In this document: piece after piece, positions 8,801 through 13,619 of the stretch
Numbering within the stretch: position 1 is the stretch's first letter
How the letters are laid out: every line of letters begins with the position of its first letter
Source: DATKDU01 sp035649415
Lineage (GTDB): Bacteria; Planctomycetota; Planctomycetia; Pirellulales; Pirellulaceae
NCBI GenBank assembly: GCA_035649415.1
Contig: DASRJP010000201.1
Location: 1 to 13,619 of the forward strand
Reading direction: 5' to 3'
Length of the DNA: 13,619 bases
The notes under the pieces: model-generated
Database searches by the model: none
Told to the model about the DNA's origin: nothing
The model's input: only the letters and a program-made list of their open reading frames with translations
Position numbers and translations under genes: made by a program

Positions 8801-9514
8801 AAGATTGTTCAGCCTTGGCTGGGCGCTGAGGTGCTGGGCGGCGAGCTGGGCCGCGGTCTTGCCGGGGAAGGGGAGGACGCCGGTAAGCATCTCCTGGTAG
8901 ACGATGGCCAGGCTGTACTGGTCGCTGCGACGGCTGGGGCGGCCGTCGAAGACCTCGGGCGGGGCATAGATCGGCGTGAGGCCTCCCATCATCGAGGCGC
9001 TCGTCTCCTCCATGTCCTTCACCAGGCCGAAGTCGGCCACCTTGATGCGTCCGCCGACGAGCAGCAGGTTCTCCGGCTTCACGTCCAGGTGCTGCAGGCC
9101 GTGATGCTCGTTCATGTAGTCCAGAGCATCGGCCGCATCGCGGAGGTGGCTCAGCAGCTCGTCCCGAGGAATTCCGGCTTGTCCCGTCTGGTGACAAACT
9201 TCAAAACGGTCCTTGAGCGAGCAGTCGGCCAGCTCGGTGACAATGATCAAGTGGCCATCGACAATCTCGATCCGTTCCAGAGACAGGATGAACGGATGAC
9301 GGACCCCCTTGATCCGGTTGAGCGCCTTGAGCTCGCGCGAGGCGCGCTCTTCGTTCAGGTAGCCATAGACAAACTTGACCGCCTTGACCAGTTCCCCTGG
9401 CGCCTCGGCCGACCAGACTTCGCCGTAGCCGCCTGCACCCACGCGCTCGTAGAGCCGGTAGCCCGGAATGGGCTCCATGGAGCGCTCGGGGTTCATCGAC
9501 TTGTTCTGCGCCAT
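5840..9514 (-). CDS. Ser/Thr protein kinase fused to tubulin-like GTPase domain (1,224 aa)
   Basis: Residues 17-270 form a Hanks-type kinase: Gly-loop GAGGYGEV (26-33), lysine Lys47, C-helix Glu61, catalytic loop HLDVKPEN (142-149), DFG (161-163) and APPE (184-187). The catalytic Asp, Lys and Asn are present, but Leu replaces the Arg of HRD, making it a non-RD kinase. A Pro/Ala-rich linker (about 272-415) follows. From about 418 a tubulin/FtsZ-type domain appears (Tubulin_2-like): VGLGATAGRTL (423-433), FVDTDQREV (456-464, like the FtsZ NTD loop), the signature SGATGSGA (570-577) and NAYVTLTELNQ (619-629). The remainder is mainly helical, with a coiled-coil-like stretch at about 912-942. No membrane segment is seen. 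The start is the ATG just before MAQNKSMNPERSMEP; a 69-residue upstream extension is low-complexity and crosses the intergenic region. A phosphorylation-controlled cytoskeletal or scaffold role is inferred. Confidence 0.9.
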   Translation of the reverse strand: MAQNKSMNPERSMEPIPGYRLYERVGAGGYGEVWSAEAPGELVKAVKFVYGYLNEERASRELKALNRIKGVRHPFILSLERIEIVDGHLIIVTELADCSLKDRFEVCHQTGQAGIPRDELLSHLRDAADALDYMNEHHGLQHLDVKPENLLLVGGRIKVADFGLVKDMEETSASMMGGLTPIYAPPEVFDGRPSRRSDQYSLAIVYQEMLTGVLPFPGKTAAQLAAQHLSAQPRLNNLSPEDREVIAKALAKNPDDRFANCRELVDTLIRGKRAEGRKDAPAPAAAPAPSLGAFGLPVPGVMKTDVGSPGSTPAAGMNATEIRTGGPRTPGDMLRDADIANHTALLAAQGREAEAEARLRPSTAFTPSSRTQTDEDLRQSLVGGVQPDRSALWSAPDEEREVVDLPPLAVDVSQWKPVPTFYVGLGATAGRTLQRLRRKLEDRYQGQRATLFPMCFVDTDQREVMRATHGDDGAPLSPHETIAIPLRKSQDYRIESNKHLEWLSRRWLYNIPRSQQTEGVRPLGRLALVDHGDVVRRHFRAQLQSFLKATAPSAGGERQPVRIVVLASISGATGSGAVLDVAFLLRQLLEDQKATGDVMLVLAHNTCRQAAAQQLAQVNAYVTLTELNQCLRAGGVYPGDQSLKVDPRSGTSAGIQTAYLFHLGNELSNEQYEAGCEQMAEYLFLDAGTPAGGYLAACRSQPPVERDTCPGEFLLRSFGLCRVGFSGDDLLEKKVDQLCRSVVRRWLGEPKRAEGKQSIRLLSPLAANSRQEAADRDAAIDARAAQMAQGSGLDNDTFLRHAYQAAEKELGTDALSYFRKLMWGVARSRGEGPYPVDQCLAALDNLFGPRKVEVSVAALKNAPLPMALTERIKGLIVQIGGVLQVNMVTLADEPSLRVYGAQRIVKWSAAHLKTLAEKFHEMRNQVLQQMAQSEQQLLQAAGIDARGRAKASKTPSHVLEGMLVQYAQVRLMMLAAEAAGQLALGAQGFVTAGGDKLAELAREVKCMTAYFGKEDESDDVDQPLFESDPLAGLRQGVVESLAEQIDSLATDLDQQVCTSVFQTNGFRRTILQGGQARDELINLLKRDARRVLLAQVQTADIAAMVMGPQQGSGDGSPVQQLTAEARPWLECAGGQRRMMCVVPEASQSGCNAETMNALVGPSVFKESPALIGDTSSDLVFCFELSDIAISHAAAAIIDHRPDYADLAYRLHSRTDIVWQPLPPR

Positions 9515-9567
9515 GGACTGCGCGCCTTGAGACCCAACGAGTGTGTGGTGAGGGTGAGTTGGCGATT

Positions 9568-9585
9568 GGCCTACAAATCTAGGCC
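9568..9585. promoter_or_regulatory. Inverted repeat upstream of the kinase-tubulin gene
   Basis: GGCCTA (9568-9573) and TAGGCC (9580-9585) are perfect 6-bp arms around an AT-rich 6-nt spacer, 54 bp upstream of the kinase-tubulin ATG. It could be an operator for a dimeric regulator or a leader hairpin. No protein can be assigned. Confidence 0.3.
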
Positions 9586-9655
9586 GCATTCTCCCCACAG
9601 GCTGATTTCTCGCCCCCTCGCATCGTGTAGGTTGATGAACATCGGCAACATGATC

Positions 9656-9668
9656 TGCCGAGTCGGCA
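9656..9668. promoter_or_regulatory. 13-bp palindrome upstream of cdd
   Basis: TGCCGAGTCGGCA is a perfect palindrome around a central base. It lies 36 bp before the cdd start codon, in the divergent region shared with the kinase-tubulin gene. It is operator-like in size. A TACATT at 9685-9690 is the best -10 candidate nearby but lacks a partner -35 box. Confidence 0.25.
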
Positions 9669-9704
9669 TTTTCCGGACAATCCTTACATTGATGCAGGCC
9701 AACA

Positions 9705-10100
9705 GTGACGCAGGACGCCATTTACCGGCCGGAGCTGCTTGCCGCCGCGGGCAATGTGCGGCGACAGGCTTACGCCCCGTATTCAAACTTCCAGGTGGGT
9801 GCGGCGGTGCAAACCGACGACGGCCAGATCTTCATCGGCTGTAACGTCGAGAACGCTTCCTTCGGCCTGACGCTCTGCGCCGAGCGGGCAGCCGTACTGG
9901 CTGCTGTGGCGGCGGGCCATCGCAAGCTCGTGGCCATTGCCGTGGCCTCCTCCGGAGGCGTCACTCCGTGCGGCGCCTGCCGACAGGTCCTGGCCGAATT
10001 TGCCCAGGAGCTCGTCGTGCTGCTTGTCGACGTCGACCATCCCGATCGCGTGCGACAAGTGACGCTGGCGGCACTTTTGCCCGAGCCTTTTTCGCGCTAA
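9705..10100 (+). CDS. cdd: Cytidine deaminase
   Basis: Cdd hydrolyses cytidine and deoxycytidine to uridine and deoxyuridine in pyrimidine salvage, in the cytosol. At 131 residues it is the short homotetrameric type, as in Bacillus. The active site is complete: CNVENASFG, then CAE giving zinc ligand Cys58 and catalytic Glu60, and PCGAC giving ligands Cys89 and Cys92. The N-terminal YAPYSNFQVGAAV block is also typical. The start is a GTG giving MTQDAIYRPEL; no other start codon precedes the conserved block, and only a weak AGG lies upstream. The gene is divergent from the kinase-tubulin gene, 190 bp apart, and is followed on the same strand by the oxidoreductase gene after 100 bp containing a strong hairpin, so the two may not form one unit. 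Confidence 0.95.
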   Translation: MTQDAIYRPELLAAAGNVRRQAYAPYSNFQVGAAVQTDDGQIFIGCNVENASFGLTLCAERAAVLAAVAAGHRKLVAIAVASSGGVTPCGACRQVLAEFAQELVVLLVDVDHPDRVRQVTLAALLPEPFSR

Positions 10101-10125
10101 GCCGCGTCCACCCTGCCATTCGTCG

Positions 10126-10152
10126 GGCGCTTGGGAAACCTTCCGAAGCGCC
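10126..10152 (+). terminator. Strong hairpin after cdd, without a T-run
   Basis: GGCGCTT (10126-10132) pairs with AAGCGCC (10146-10152). Inside, after one G-G mismatch, GGAA pairs with TTCC around a 3-nt loop. It stands 26 bp after the cdd stop codon. There is no T-run, so it may be a weak terminator, an mRNA-stabilising end, or a structure near the next promoter. Confidence 0.4.
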
Positions 10153-10163
10153 AGCCGCGTCAG

Positions 10164-10169
10164 TACAAT
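10164..10169 (+). promoter_or_regulatory. -10-like box upstream of the oxidoreductase gene
   Basis: TACAAT matches the sigma-70 -10 consensus at 5 of 6 positions. With a 17-bp spacer the -35 would be TTCCGA at 10141-10146, a poor match lying in the right half of the preceding hairpin. Transcription would start near 10176, 25 nt before the ATG. Confidence 0.35.
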
Positions 10170-10200
10170 TGCCGCGACTCCAACCCAGGAAACGCATTCG

Positions 10201-11841
10201 ATGCATCCATCGCGGCCAGCACGGAAACGCTCGTTTGACTGCCTCGTCATCGGCGGTGGGCACAATGGCCTGGTCGCAGCGGCGTATCTGGCCAAGGCCG
10301 GCAAAAGCGTTTGCGTCCTGGAGCGGCGGCACATCCTGGGAGGCTGCTCGGCGACCGAAGAACTGTGGCCCGGATACAAGATCAGTGTAGCCTCGTACGT
10401 CATCAGCCTCTTTCGGCCGGAAATCATCCGCGACCTGAGGCTCAAGCAATACGGCCTGACGATCCTGCCGCGCGATCCCTCCAGCTTCACACCGCTTTTG
10501 GACGGCCGCTCGCTCTTGATGGGACCCGACCAGCGGTTGACCTGCCGCGAAATTGCCAAATTCAGCCAGCAGGATGCCGAGACATATCCGGCATACAACC
10601 GGCTCCTCGAGCACGTGGCAGAAGCGATCGAGCCGGCGTTTTCGCGAACTGCACCCGACCCCCTGCCGCTGCCGAAAGAGTGGCGAAAAATCGGCGTCGG
10701 CAAGAAGTTTCGCGACGGCGGGAAGCTGCTGGAGATTTATCAGGCGCTGGGAAGCCTGGGGGCGGACCTGCCGGAGGCGATCGAACTCTTGATGGGCGCG
10801 GCCCGTCCGTTTCTGGAGCGCTGGTTCCAGGCGGAGGTCCTGCGGGCCACGCTGGCCACCGATGGAATTATCGGCGCATTTGCCTCGCCCTCCTATCCGG
10901 GGACGGCCTATGTCCTCCTCCATCACGTGATGGGGGAAGCTGGGGGCGCGCGAGGCGTTTGGGGCTATGTGCAGGGTGGCATGGGGGGACTGGCCGCGGC
11001 ACTCGAGGGCGCCTGCCACGATTTGCAGGTGGAAATCCTGCGGGAATCGCCGGTGAAGCGCATCCTGATCCATCAAGGAAAAGTGGCTGGCGTGGCGCTG
11101 GAGGATGATTCCATCATCGAGGCGCCAGTCGTCGCTTCCAGCGTCGATGCCCACCTGACCTTCGAGCGATTCATCGATCCGGGCGAATTGCCGGCTGATT
11201 TCCGCCGGGCAGTGGCCCGCCTCGATTACGCGTCGGCGTCCGCCAAGATCAACGTGGCGCTGTCCGAGCTGCCAAACTTCACCTGTCAACCTGCAACTCA
11301 AGTTGCCCCGCACCATCGCGGCACCATTCACCTCTGTCCCACGCTCGATTACATCGAGCGAGCGTTTGACGACGCCAAGTACGGTTCGCCAAGCCGAGAG
11401 CCCGTCCTGGAAATCACATTGCCCTCCAGCGTCGATGCCACGCTGGCGCCGCCCGGTCATCACGTGATGAACATCTTCGTTCAATACGCGCCGTATCATC
11501 TGGCCGGCGGCCAAAGCTGGGACAAAATCAAGGAGGATTTTGCCGACCGCTGTATCGAGCTGGTGGCCCGTTATGCGCCCAATGTCCCAGGCGCCGTCCT
11601 CCACCGGCAGATCCTCAGTCCGCTCGACTTGGAACGCACGTTCGGTCTGACCGGCGGCAATATCATGCAGGGGGCGATGGTGCCGCATCAGCTATTTTCA
11701 ATGCGCCCCGTTCCCGGTTGGGCCGACCACCGCACGCCTATCAAGGGGCTCTATTTGTGCGGCGCAGCCTCGCACCCCGGCGGGGGCGTGCTGGGCGCGT
11801 GCGGAAGGAATGCGGCGGAGGAAATCTTGCGCGACGGCTAG
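10201..11841 (+). CDS. PYROXD2/CrtI-like FAD-dependent oxidoreductase
   Basis: This 546-residue flavoprotein belongs to the phytoene-desaturase-like NAD(P)/FAD oxidoreductases, nearest in pattern to PYROXD2. The N-terminal dinucleotide fold is VIGGGHNGLVAAAYLAKAGK (about 16-35) followed by an acidic Glu at the end of the next strand (VCVLE). The family's C-terminal FAD signature is LYLCGAASHPGGGVLGACG (about 517-535). No signal peptide or membrane segment is evident. AGGA lies 10 nt before the ATG. The natural substrate of such bacterial proteins is generally unknown; there are no carotenoid biosynthesis neighbours here, so a carotenoid role is not supported. A frame of similar length on the opposite strand (9961-11688) is a shadow. 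Confidence 0.92.
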   Translation: MHPSRPARKRSFDCLVIGGGHNGLVAAAYLAKAGKSVCVLERRHILGGCSATEELWPGYKISVASYVISLFRPEIIRDLRLKQYGLTILPRDPSSFTPLLDGRSLLMGPDQRLTCREIAKFSQQDAETYPAYNRLLEHVAEAIEPAFSRTAPDPLPLPKEWRKIGVGKKFRDGGKLLEIYQALGSLGADLPEAIELLMGAARPFLERWFQAEVLRATLATDGIIGAFASPSYPGTAYVLLHHVMGEAGGARGVWGYVQGGMGGLAAALEGACHDLQVEILRESPVKRILIHQGKVAGVALEDDSIIEAPVVASSVDAHLTFERFIDPGELPADFRRAVARLDYASASAKINVALSELPNFTCQPATQVAPHHRGTIHLCPTLDYIERAFDDAKYGSPSREPVLEITLPSSVDATLAPPGHHVMNIFVQYAPYHLAGGQSWDKIKEDFADRCIELVARYAPNVPGAVLHRQILSPLDLERTFGLTGGNIMQGAMVPHQLFSMRPVPGWADHRTPIKGLYLCGAASHPGGGVLGACGRNAAEEILRDG

Positions 11842-11845
11842 TGCT

Positions 11846-11958
11846 GGCCGGCGGGTGTCGGAGTATGCGGGTATGAGGGTGTGAGGGTAAGTGGAAGGTG
11901 CTGAAATCGCACTACCCCCACACCCTCGTACCCTCACACTAGCACACCTCCGCTGGCC
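11846..11958. repeat. Long imperfect inverted repeat between convergent genes
   Basis: The inner arms 11863-11889 and 11913-11939 are 27 nt each and match at 23 positions, around a 23-nt spacer. They are built from GAGGGT/GGGTA-type units. The similarity continues outward with a small gap to GGCC at 11846 and 11955-11958. The element starts 4 bp after the oxidoreductase stop and ends 3 bp before the stop codon of the convergent small gene, so it would fold in both transcripts and could act as a bidirectional terminator. It also looks like a dispersed or mobile palindromic repeat. Confidence 0.65.
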
Positions 11959-11961
11959 TTG

Positions 11962-12276
11962 TCACTCAACCGCAGGAAGCGAGCTCGGCGCCTGCATCCG
12001 CCTCCGCCTGCGGGCCGTCTTGGCGACCGTCCACTCTTTCGTGAGCGTCTCGAACACGTCGGGTGATTCGTAGCGCACGATCGTCTTGCCGTCAGGCATG
12101 GGACCAATCAGTCCGCGGAACACCGGCAGTCCGCGCAGCGTAAGGTCGGTGCTGCAGTCGTCGATGCCGATCTGCGTGTGCATCGACAGGAGCGGCGTCG
12201 TGGAGGGATAGTCCTTGATGCGCAAGGTCCCGTCGGCGGCGCGCGTCACGACGCGCACCGTGTGCTTGTGAGCCAT
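11962..12276 (-). CDS. Small protein of unknown function (104 aa)
   Basis: The protein begins MAHKHTVRVVTRAADGTLRI and I do not recognise a family. It looks like a compact beta-rich domain (VRVVTRAADG, TLRIKDYPST, QIGIDDCSTDLTLRG, GKTIVRYES), then a short helix VFETLTKEWTVAKT and a basic tail with five arginines in a row. The tail could bind nucleic acid or acidic surfaces, but that is a guess. The ATG at 12274-12276 is chosen because GGGGAAAG lies about 7 nt upstream. The open frame continues upstream another 93 codons, but that part runs through a palindromic repeat and is low-complexity. There is no signal peptide or membrane segment. The gene converges on the oxidoreductase gene. Confidence 0.65.
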   Translation of the reverse strand: MAHKHTVRVVTRAADGTLRIKDYPSTTPLLSMHTQIGIDDCSTDLTLRGLPVFRGLIGPMPDGKTIVRYESPDVFETLTKEWTVAKTARRRRRMQAPSSLPAVE

Positions 12277-12356
12277 CGTCTTTCCCCGTGGAGTGTGGAA
12301 GCCTGTGATTGCGGGCTGGCACACTCTCCGTCCTGGAGAAAGCCGCGTCATCCCTG

Positions 12357-12430
12357 GGCGCACGTAGTAGGCACGCTCCGCGTGCCGTCGGCAAACGGCA
12401 CACGGAATGTGCCTACTACAAAGGTGCGCC
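12357..12430. repeat. 74-bp dispersed palindromic repeat (GTAGTAGGC type)
   Basis: The core arms 12364-12388 and 12395-12419 match at 22 of 25 positions around a 6-nt loop, starting with GTAGTAGGCAC. The palindrome extends outward to GGCGCAC (12357-12363) and GTGCGCC (12424-12430), with four extra bases on the right side. A related end occurs at 13358-13377, so this is a repeat family, REP- or MITE-like. It lies upstream of the 104-residue gene. Confidence 0.7.
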
Positions 12431-12577
12431 GGGCGGCTGCACTTCCATGATGCTGGCTGTTGCTGCTGGGAGTTATCGTCCCGCAACTCTCCCGTGGGCA
12501 GAAACTCTTCCGCGGAGAGGAGAACCGGCACAAGCGGCGTAACCGGAGGTCCCACCTCTCCCAGGGTTACTTCCTAT

Positions 12578-12600
12578 GCCTTGGCTGAGGGCGCCAAGGC
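12578..12600. repeat. 8-bp-stem hairpin
   Basis: GCCTTGGC (12578-12585) and GCCAAGGC (12593-12600) are perfect arms around a 7-nt loop. No T-run follows and no gene is adjacent, so its role is unknown. Confidence 0.4.
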
Positions 12601-12853
12601 AACAGCATACAGGGGGTATCCGTTTTTGCACTTGCGCCGAATCGAGGCGGCCGGCACACCGGCGGAAGCAGTTATAGTGTACATAGTTACCCTGAATCTC
12701 GAGCGCGGGCCGATGCGCGCAAGTCGCGAAAGACAGAATGTCTGAAAGCAGCGCCTCTTTCGGGGGGGCGAAGCCCCTGCGAGCCGCGGGTCAGGGACCA
12801 GGGGGTCAGGAGTCAGGAGTCCGGGGGGCGGAGAACAGTTTCATTCTCCTCGA

Positions 12854-12890
12854 TTGGTCATTGGTGCCTGGTCATTGGTCATTCTGACCT
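12854..12890. repeat. 37-bp direct repeat, copy 1
   Basis: This copy, beginning TTGGTCATTGGTGCCTGG, matches 13218-13254 at 36 of 37 positions. It contains internal GGTCATTGG-type iterations. A GGTCAGG/GGAGTCAGGAGTC run lies just upstream at about 12789-12822. Confidence 0.75.
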
Positions 12891-12931
12891 CCGCTCTCTG
12901 ACCTCTTTTCTCTCTGGCCGCATCCTCGCCC

Positions 12932-13018
12932 CTGGGCGCGATTCGGTCGCCGCGGGATGAGTCGGCTGACTCGGGGGGGTGTTCAACCGCGCGGCCGACT
13001 CAGGGGCCAGCGCCCCAG
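12932..13018. repeat. Nested inverted repeat
   Basis: The inner arms GAGTCGGC (12959-12966) and GCCGACTC (12994-13001) are perfect. The outer arms CTGGGCGC (12932-12939) and GCGCCCCAG (13010-13018) match with one extra C. Further GAGTCG units occur at 13133-13150. No T-run follows. Confidence 0.45.
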
Positions 13019-13047
13019 CGTCCCGACCGGCGACAGCTAAACTGCTT

Positions 13048-13069
13048 GTGTGTAATCATTTGTACACAC
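13048..13069. promoter_or_regulatory. AT-rich 7-bp inverted repeat, operator-like
   Basis: GTGTGTA (13048-13054) and TACACAC (13063-13069) are perfect arms with an 8-nt spacer, in an AT-rich island within GC-rich DNA. It resembles a dimeric regulator site. No intact gene lies next to it. Confidence 0.25.
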
Positions 13070-13177
13070 TAACCCACGACCCAATGCCCGCCGCTCTTCC
13101 GGGGGGTTAATTCCCCGACCCGACTCGAGGCTGAGTCGCTTTCTGAGTCGGTTGGCACTGAATCGCGCCGGCCTTGT

Positions 13178-13198
13178 AAGGGAACAAATGTTTCCCTT
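13178..13198. repeat. 7-bp-stem hairpin
   Basis: AAGGGAA (13178-13184) and TTCCCTT (13192-13198) pair perfectly around a 7-nt loop. It lies 20 bp before the second copy of the direct repeat. Confidence 0.35.
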
Positions 13199-13217
13199 GG
13201 CAAATCGCGGGTCGCCG

Positions 13218-13254
13218 TTGGTCACTGGTGCCTGGTCATTGGTCATTCTGACCT
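13218..13254. repeat. 37-bp direct repeat, copy 2
   Basis: This copy differs from the one at 12854-12890 at a single position (C for T at its eighth base). The copies are 364 bp apart, and both are followed within 25 bp by CTCTGACC. Confidence 0.75.
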
Positions 13255-13341
13255 TGAACCTGCGGCCTCTGACCGGTCCAAAAATCTCTAATCGCCACCG
13301 AATTGTGAAAGATCATCGCGGCTGGCATTCCGCCGCCCGGA

Positions 13342-13377
13342 AGGCCCCGCGCAGAGGGCCTACTACGTAGATGCGCC
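13342..13377. repeat. Second, diverged member of the GTAGTAGGC palindrome family
   Basis: Positions 13358-13377 match 12411-12430 at 17 of 20 positions, giving the shared right end GCCTACTAC followed by TGCGCC. Its stem is different: AGGCCC (13342-13347) pairs with GGGCCT (13356-13361). No matching GTAGTAGGC left end is visible, so the member is partial or of another subtype. Confidence 0.5.
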
Positions 13378-13394
13378 AAGGTGTACAATTATTA

Positions 13395-13412
13395 GAGTTA
13401 TCCACTTAACTC
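13395..13412. repeat. Short inverted repeat near the transposase remnant
   Basis: GAGTTA (13395-13400) and TAACTC (13407-13412) are perfect arms with a 6-nt spacer. The position, about 70 bp beyond the stop of the transposase fragment, would suit the terminal region of an insertion sequence, but no partner end is in view. Confidence 0.25.
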
Positions 13413-13479
13413 CACCGACCACTACCTATTGTGGTTTGCCCTGGATCGAATGAGGGTGCGGTACGGGGCTGGTTCTTCC

Positions 13480-13619
13480 CTAACGGCTTGTTGCTGCCCA
13501 CCCCACCTTCCCCTGACAGCGCGGACAAACGAACCCCTGCGGCCAACGCAACTGCACCAAATAAGCTCGGCACCGATCCTCGTCCGGAAACAACCGATCA
13601 AGTTCGTCGACCGTGTGCG
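13480..13619 (-). pseudogene. IS1595-family transposase N-terminal fragment, runs off window
   Basis: The minus-strand frame entering from the right edge reads TVDELDRLFPDEDRCRAYL, then LRWPQGFVCPRC, and stops at the TAG at 13480-13482 after GWAATSR. The block of Phe-Pro, a Cys-containing helix, RWP-GF and CPRC is the N-terminal zinc-ribbon of IS1595-type transposases. A complete protein would continue with a second Cys pair and a DDE-type catalytic domain, and neither is present here. Another minus frame just downstream reads EEPAPYRTLIRSRANHNR and stops; it could be the displaced C-terminal end after an internal deletion, but this is weak. The start codon lies outside the window. Confidence 0.7.

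Larger units (their letters stand above)
12431..13479. other. Repeat-rich non-coding stretch
   Basis: About 1 kb holds no frame that I can support as a gene. Frames at 12407-12745, 13037-13246 and 13152-13370 run through repeats and show no domain or coding-type bias. The stretch contains hairpins, a 37-bp direct repeat, a palindrome relative and an insertion-sequence remnant, each listed separately. It also has short hairpins at 12731-12743 (AGACA/TGTCT) and 12765-12777 (GGGGC/GCCCC). Confidence 0.6.

Noticed and set aside
9515..9721. 69-residue N-terminal extension of the kinase-tubulin protein
   Set aside because: It crosses the divergent intergenic region and overlaps the start of cdd. 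Its composition is unlike a domain.
8489..9844. 451-codon plus-strand frame opposite the kinase domain
   Set aside because: It is antisense to an intact kinase domain and overlaps cdd in a different frame. No domain is visible.
9961..11688. 575-codon minus-strand frame, longer than the oxidoreductase on the other strand
   Set aside because: The plus-strand protein has both FAD signatures and a ribosome-binding site. The minus frame is a GC-skew shadow and also overlaps cdd.
12277..12555. 93-codon N-terminal extension of the 104-residue protein
   Set aside because: It passes through the palindromic repeat, and a good Shine-Dalgarno sequence sits before the inner ATG.
12780..13260. Repeat cluster considered as a CRISPR array
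   Set aside because: There are only two copies of the 37-bp unit, 364 bp apart, with no regular spacers and no cas genes.
13152..13370. 72-codon plus frame in the repeat region
   Set aside because: It is composed of the hairpin, the direct repeat and the palindrome member, so the frame is incidental.

Overview
The window looks like a piece of a high-GC planctomycete chromosome, probably Pirellulales-like. This is inferred from gene content, not from a marker gene. The pointers are a very large Ser/Thr kinase joined to a tubulin-like GTPase, a neighbouring FHA-domain protein, a PYROXD2-type oxidoreductase, small lineage-type proteins I cannot name, and intergenic DNA full of dispersed palindromes. 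No rRNA, tRNA or CRISPR array was seen.

Layout. At the left edge is a truncated minus-strand YacP-type NYN-domain RNase gene (1-530). A gene-poor gap follows (531-876), with one coding-like but unproven minus-strand frame, then a 111-residue helical protein of unknown function (877-1212, plus). From 4870 down to 1231 the minus strand carries a plausible operon: peptide deformylase (def), methionyl-tRNA formyltransferase (fmt, 21 bp after the def stop codon starts) and an MsbA-like ABC exporter. The def-fmt pair adds and removes the formyl group of initiator methionine. The exporter may be co-transcribed, but its job is not linked by sequence.

A divergent promoter region (4871-5158) separates def from an FHA-domain protein (5159-5812, plus). 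That gene converges on a 1,224-residue minus-strand protein (5840-9514): an N-terminal kinase domain, a Pro/Ala-rich linker, a tubulin/FtsZ-superfamily GTPase domain and a long helical C-terminus. The FHA protein could read phosphothreonines made by this kinase. This pair is the most interesting system in the window.

Divergent from the kinase gene are cytidine deaminase (cdd) and an FAD-dependent oxidoreductase (plus strand, 9705-11841). A long imperfect inverted repeat separates the oxidoreductase from a convergent small unknown gene (11962-12276, minus).

From about 12277 to the right edge the DNA is repeat-rich and almost gene-free: two members of a palindromic repeat family, a 37-bp near-perfect direct repeat, several hairpins, and the N-terminal zinc-ribbon remnant of an IS1595-family transposase running off the window.
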